Below, one piece after another: positions 61,689 through 64,000 of a stretch of DNA of 64,000 nt (the first letter of the stretch is position 1; each line of letters starts with the position of its first letter). A program made the position numbers and the translations under genes. The notes beneath the pieces were generated by a model. It did not search any database. It was not told where the DNA came from and saw only the letters and a list, made by a program, of their open reading frames with translations. The DNA lies in the NCBI RefSeq assembly GCF_905220415.1, contig NC_059549.1, positions 6,572,001-6,636,000 on the forward strand. Direction: 5' to 3'. The stretch comes from Colias croceus (Eukaryota; Arthropoda; Insecta; Lepidoptera; Pieridae).

Positions 61689-64000
61689 CTGTGGATATCG
61701 TTATGTTTACGAAAACCGCTTTTTTAATAACTATAGTATATGGAATACACACATATTCATGTTACATGGTCACTCTTTGACGCTTTGAGTAATGTCCGGT
61801 ACGTTTTATCCGTATTAATAGTTTTTTTCTCAAAGAATCGTTTTAGGATGACACAAGTTTCCTATTAAAAAGTCGACGAACGTCAAAGAGTGATACATAT
61901 TTGTTATAGTGAGGGAAGAATTAGAGAAACGGAAGCCAAATATCGTGTATATAATAGTGTATCGTTACGGTGCAGGTGGTCAATGTTGAATTAATAAGTC
62001 ATATAATTTTTGCAGGAATTTTTTATCTGTTTCAACATAAATCTGTTGAACACAAGAGATAGTTCTACAAGTATTATATTTCTGGAAAATATTTAAAAAT
62101 ATATTCCAAAATTAATAATGCGCATGCAGATCTTCGCTAATTATCGTATTTCTAGAAACACCCGAATCACCCCGAATCATTGAATCGTAAGTGCCCTAAA
62201 CAATGCACTTGCATCTTGCACCTTGTTCAAAAGAAATAGGAGTCAATTCAGAGTCATACACAATCGAAAACAATTCAGGCGATAGGTGACGGTAGCCTGT
62301 CAGTCAAAAAATTCAAAAATCCGTCAGTCGTCTTTATATATTGGTGGTGGCCACACGTATTATATCTGTATGGAGTTATATAGAGCTGCTGTTACATACC
62401 CTTCTTAGTTTTGTTTCAAAGTTGAATTTTCCGATAAAATGATTATTTACACAGGCGGCAGATAGCAGTGGGGAAAATGAAAATTAATAAGGGCATAATG
62501 AAAGTTCTGATCATTCTACGATATCAGGAATAGAGATAATCCCTGATTCTGTAAATCCTTTGGACTGAGATTTTAATTATTAAATTTCTACAATTTAAAT
62601 GTAAACCAGTGTTTGAAAATATTTTTTTTAAATATAAACTTTGTCTTATTTTACCTTCCATACATCCATCATTACGCCAGCTTCAGTAAGACACTTTAAT
62701 AGTTCTATAAAGTATAGAATTTTCCGAGTAAATCAATACAACAAATATATATCCGCAATCGTGTGTCTTATCCTCGCTATTAACTTACATTGAATTATCG
62801 AAACAAATTTCGTTACTTATCTCTTTTACCATAAAATCACAATAAAACTCATAATTCTAATAAACTATGTATGAAGAAAATACATTTAACCACTCTATAT
62901 ACATATTATCATCTTCGGAGGCTCGGGGAATATGACAGTTGCCGAACAGTGACGAATTTTTCTATGCGCATTATTAGTTTGGGAGTACTGTACATCCAAT
63001 TGTATGGTTTACCTATCTATTGCAAATATACATTTTTATTTGACTTCCATTGACACTATTTCTTCAAACACATTAATTATCCTAATCTTTGTCAAAGACA
63101 CATTTCTTTTAATCAAATTAACATTTATAAAATATAAAATAAAAGAATAATCAGCTAAATATGCCTTCAACAAAGTGATCACATTTAAATAAATACATGC
63201 TTAACATACATGCATTTAAATAAACATCATATACAATTAGAGGTCATGAAAATTAAATAATTATAAAATTAAGAACACCAAATAGAACACAAAGCAAGCA
63301 TGGCGGATGGGTAATGACTCATGAATGATTTTATTTAGTTATGTTAGAGTTTAGTTGTTGAAGCTATCATTCCTATGAACCTATAGAAATAATTATTAAG
63401 GAAAATAACTTTCAACATATGAAAATAATGAGCATCTATCATTTGATTATGTGTTTGACCATGATAATAATATATTCAAACAAAGAAAAAAAACATTGTC
63501 CAGAGACTAACACAAATTCGAAAATAAAAAAATGCAATGATATGTGACGTCATAAAAAAATAATAAAAAGAAAACTAAATAATACCTTGACCCCAATCAA
63601 AATAATATTCTTGAAAAGTTGGACCGCATATAACTATAACATGCAACATTTGCATCAATTAATTTCGACATAACATTCACTCGTTTACACATTCTTATGT
63701 CTATTTTCATACTAAAATTTGTATTCATACAACTCTGTGCCAACGTCTGTTTAGAATTGATACTCATATCAAATCTTTAGGAAAATTTAATTAATAATAA
63801 TAATATTTTTTTAGAACAAAAAATTATGGACCAAAATTGCTTTAATAGTTTACACTATTACTCCGTTTTTACAACCAAATTCACAAATTTCATAAACACT
63901 AATATAAAACATTCAACAACATTTAAATAAATAACTTTTCAATGTTTAAATATACAACAATTTTCCAATAAAATAATTACAAGTATGTAATAAACAAAAA
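61689..64000. other. intron of the K-rich gene, AT-rich
   Basis: No further exon is supported. A perfect TGACGTCA lies at 63545-63552. Confidence 0.45.

Overview
The window reads as lepidopteran (moth or butterfly) nuclear DNA. It is AT-rich, genes are broken by GT..AG introns, and it is dense in Lepidoptera-type repeats: Helitron-like elements with a GC-rich 3' hairpin ending CTAG, TWA-duplicating MITEs, a 'GCGAGTCGGACTCGC' repeat, a tRNA-headed SINE and truncated LINE tails. Gene models below were built by hand from splice sites and reading frame. No transcript or database evidence was available.

Layout. (1) 213-8233, plus: the 3' two thirds of an RS/proline-rich nuclear protein resembling SCAF4/SCAF8 CTD-associated factors, with polyQ, RD/RE repeats and a long PPFDGPR heptad repeat. 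Its stop lies beside an apparent 1-nt frame break, and possible extra terminal exons flank a hairpin near 8.9 kb. (2) 12704-14480, plus: complete tubulin-folding cofactor B (TBCB), five exons. (3) 16347-19550, minus: complete spliceosomal WD40 protein PLRG1 (Tango4 in flies), eight exons, with a diverged copy of part of one WD exon inside an intron. (4) 21144-22558, minus: an unrecognised single-pass membrane protein whose last intron has acceptors 8 nt apart that select different C-termini. (5) 22.6-37.5 kb: no confident gene, repeat-rich, including a 2.7-kb foldback element (28465-31176) whose left arm carries a visually identical 843-bp tandem duplication. (6) 37592-55501, plus: a TWIK-type two-pore-domain potassium channel with two alternative N-termini, each supplying its own M1 helix. 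(7) 60982-61688, minus: the last two exons of a Lys/Thr/Pro-rich basic protein that continues beyond the window.

The genes do not form an operon or an obvious pathway. SCAF-like and PLRG1 both act in nuclear RNA processing, TBCB acts in tubulin folding, and the channel sets membrane potential. TBCB and PLRG1 are convergent, as are the channel and the K-rich gene. I did not find a clearly new biological system. The strongest items for follow-up are the paired alternative M1 exons of the channel with a shared downstream intronic block, a perfect 65-bp hairpin in the channel's first intron, the foldback element with its fresh duplication, the exon-fragment duplication in PLRG1, and the frame break at the end of the SCAF-like gene.
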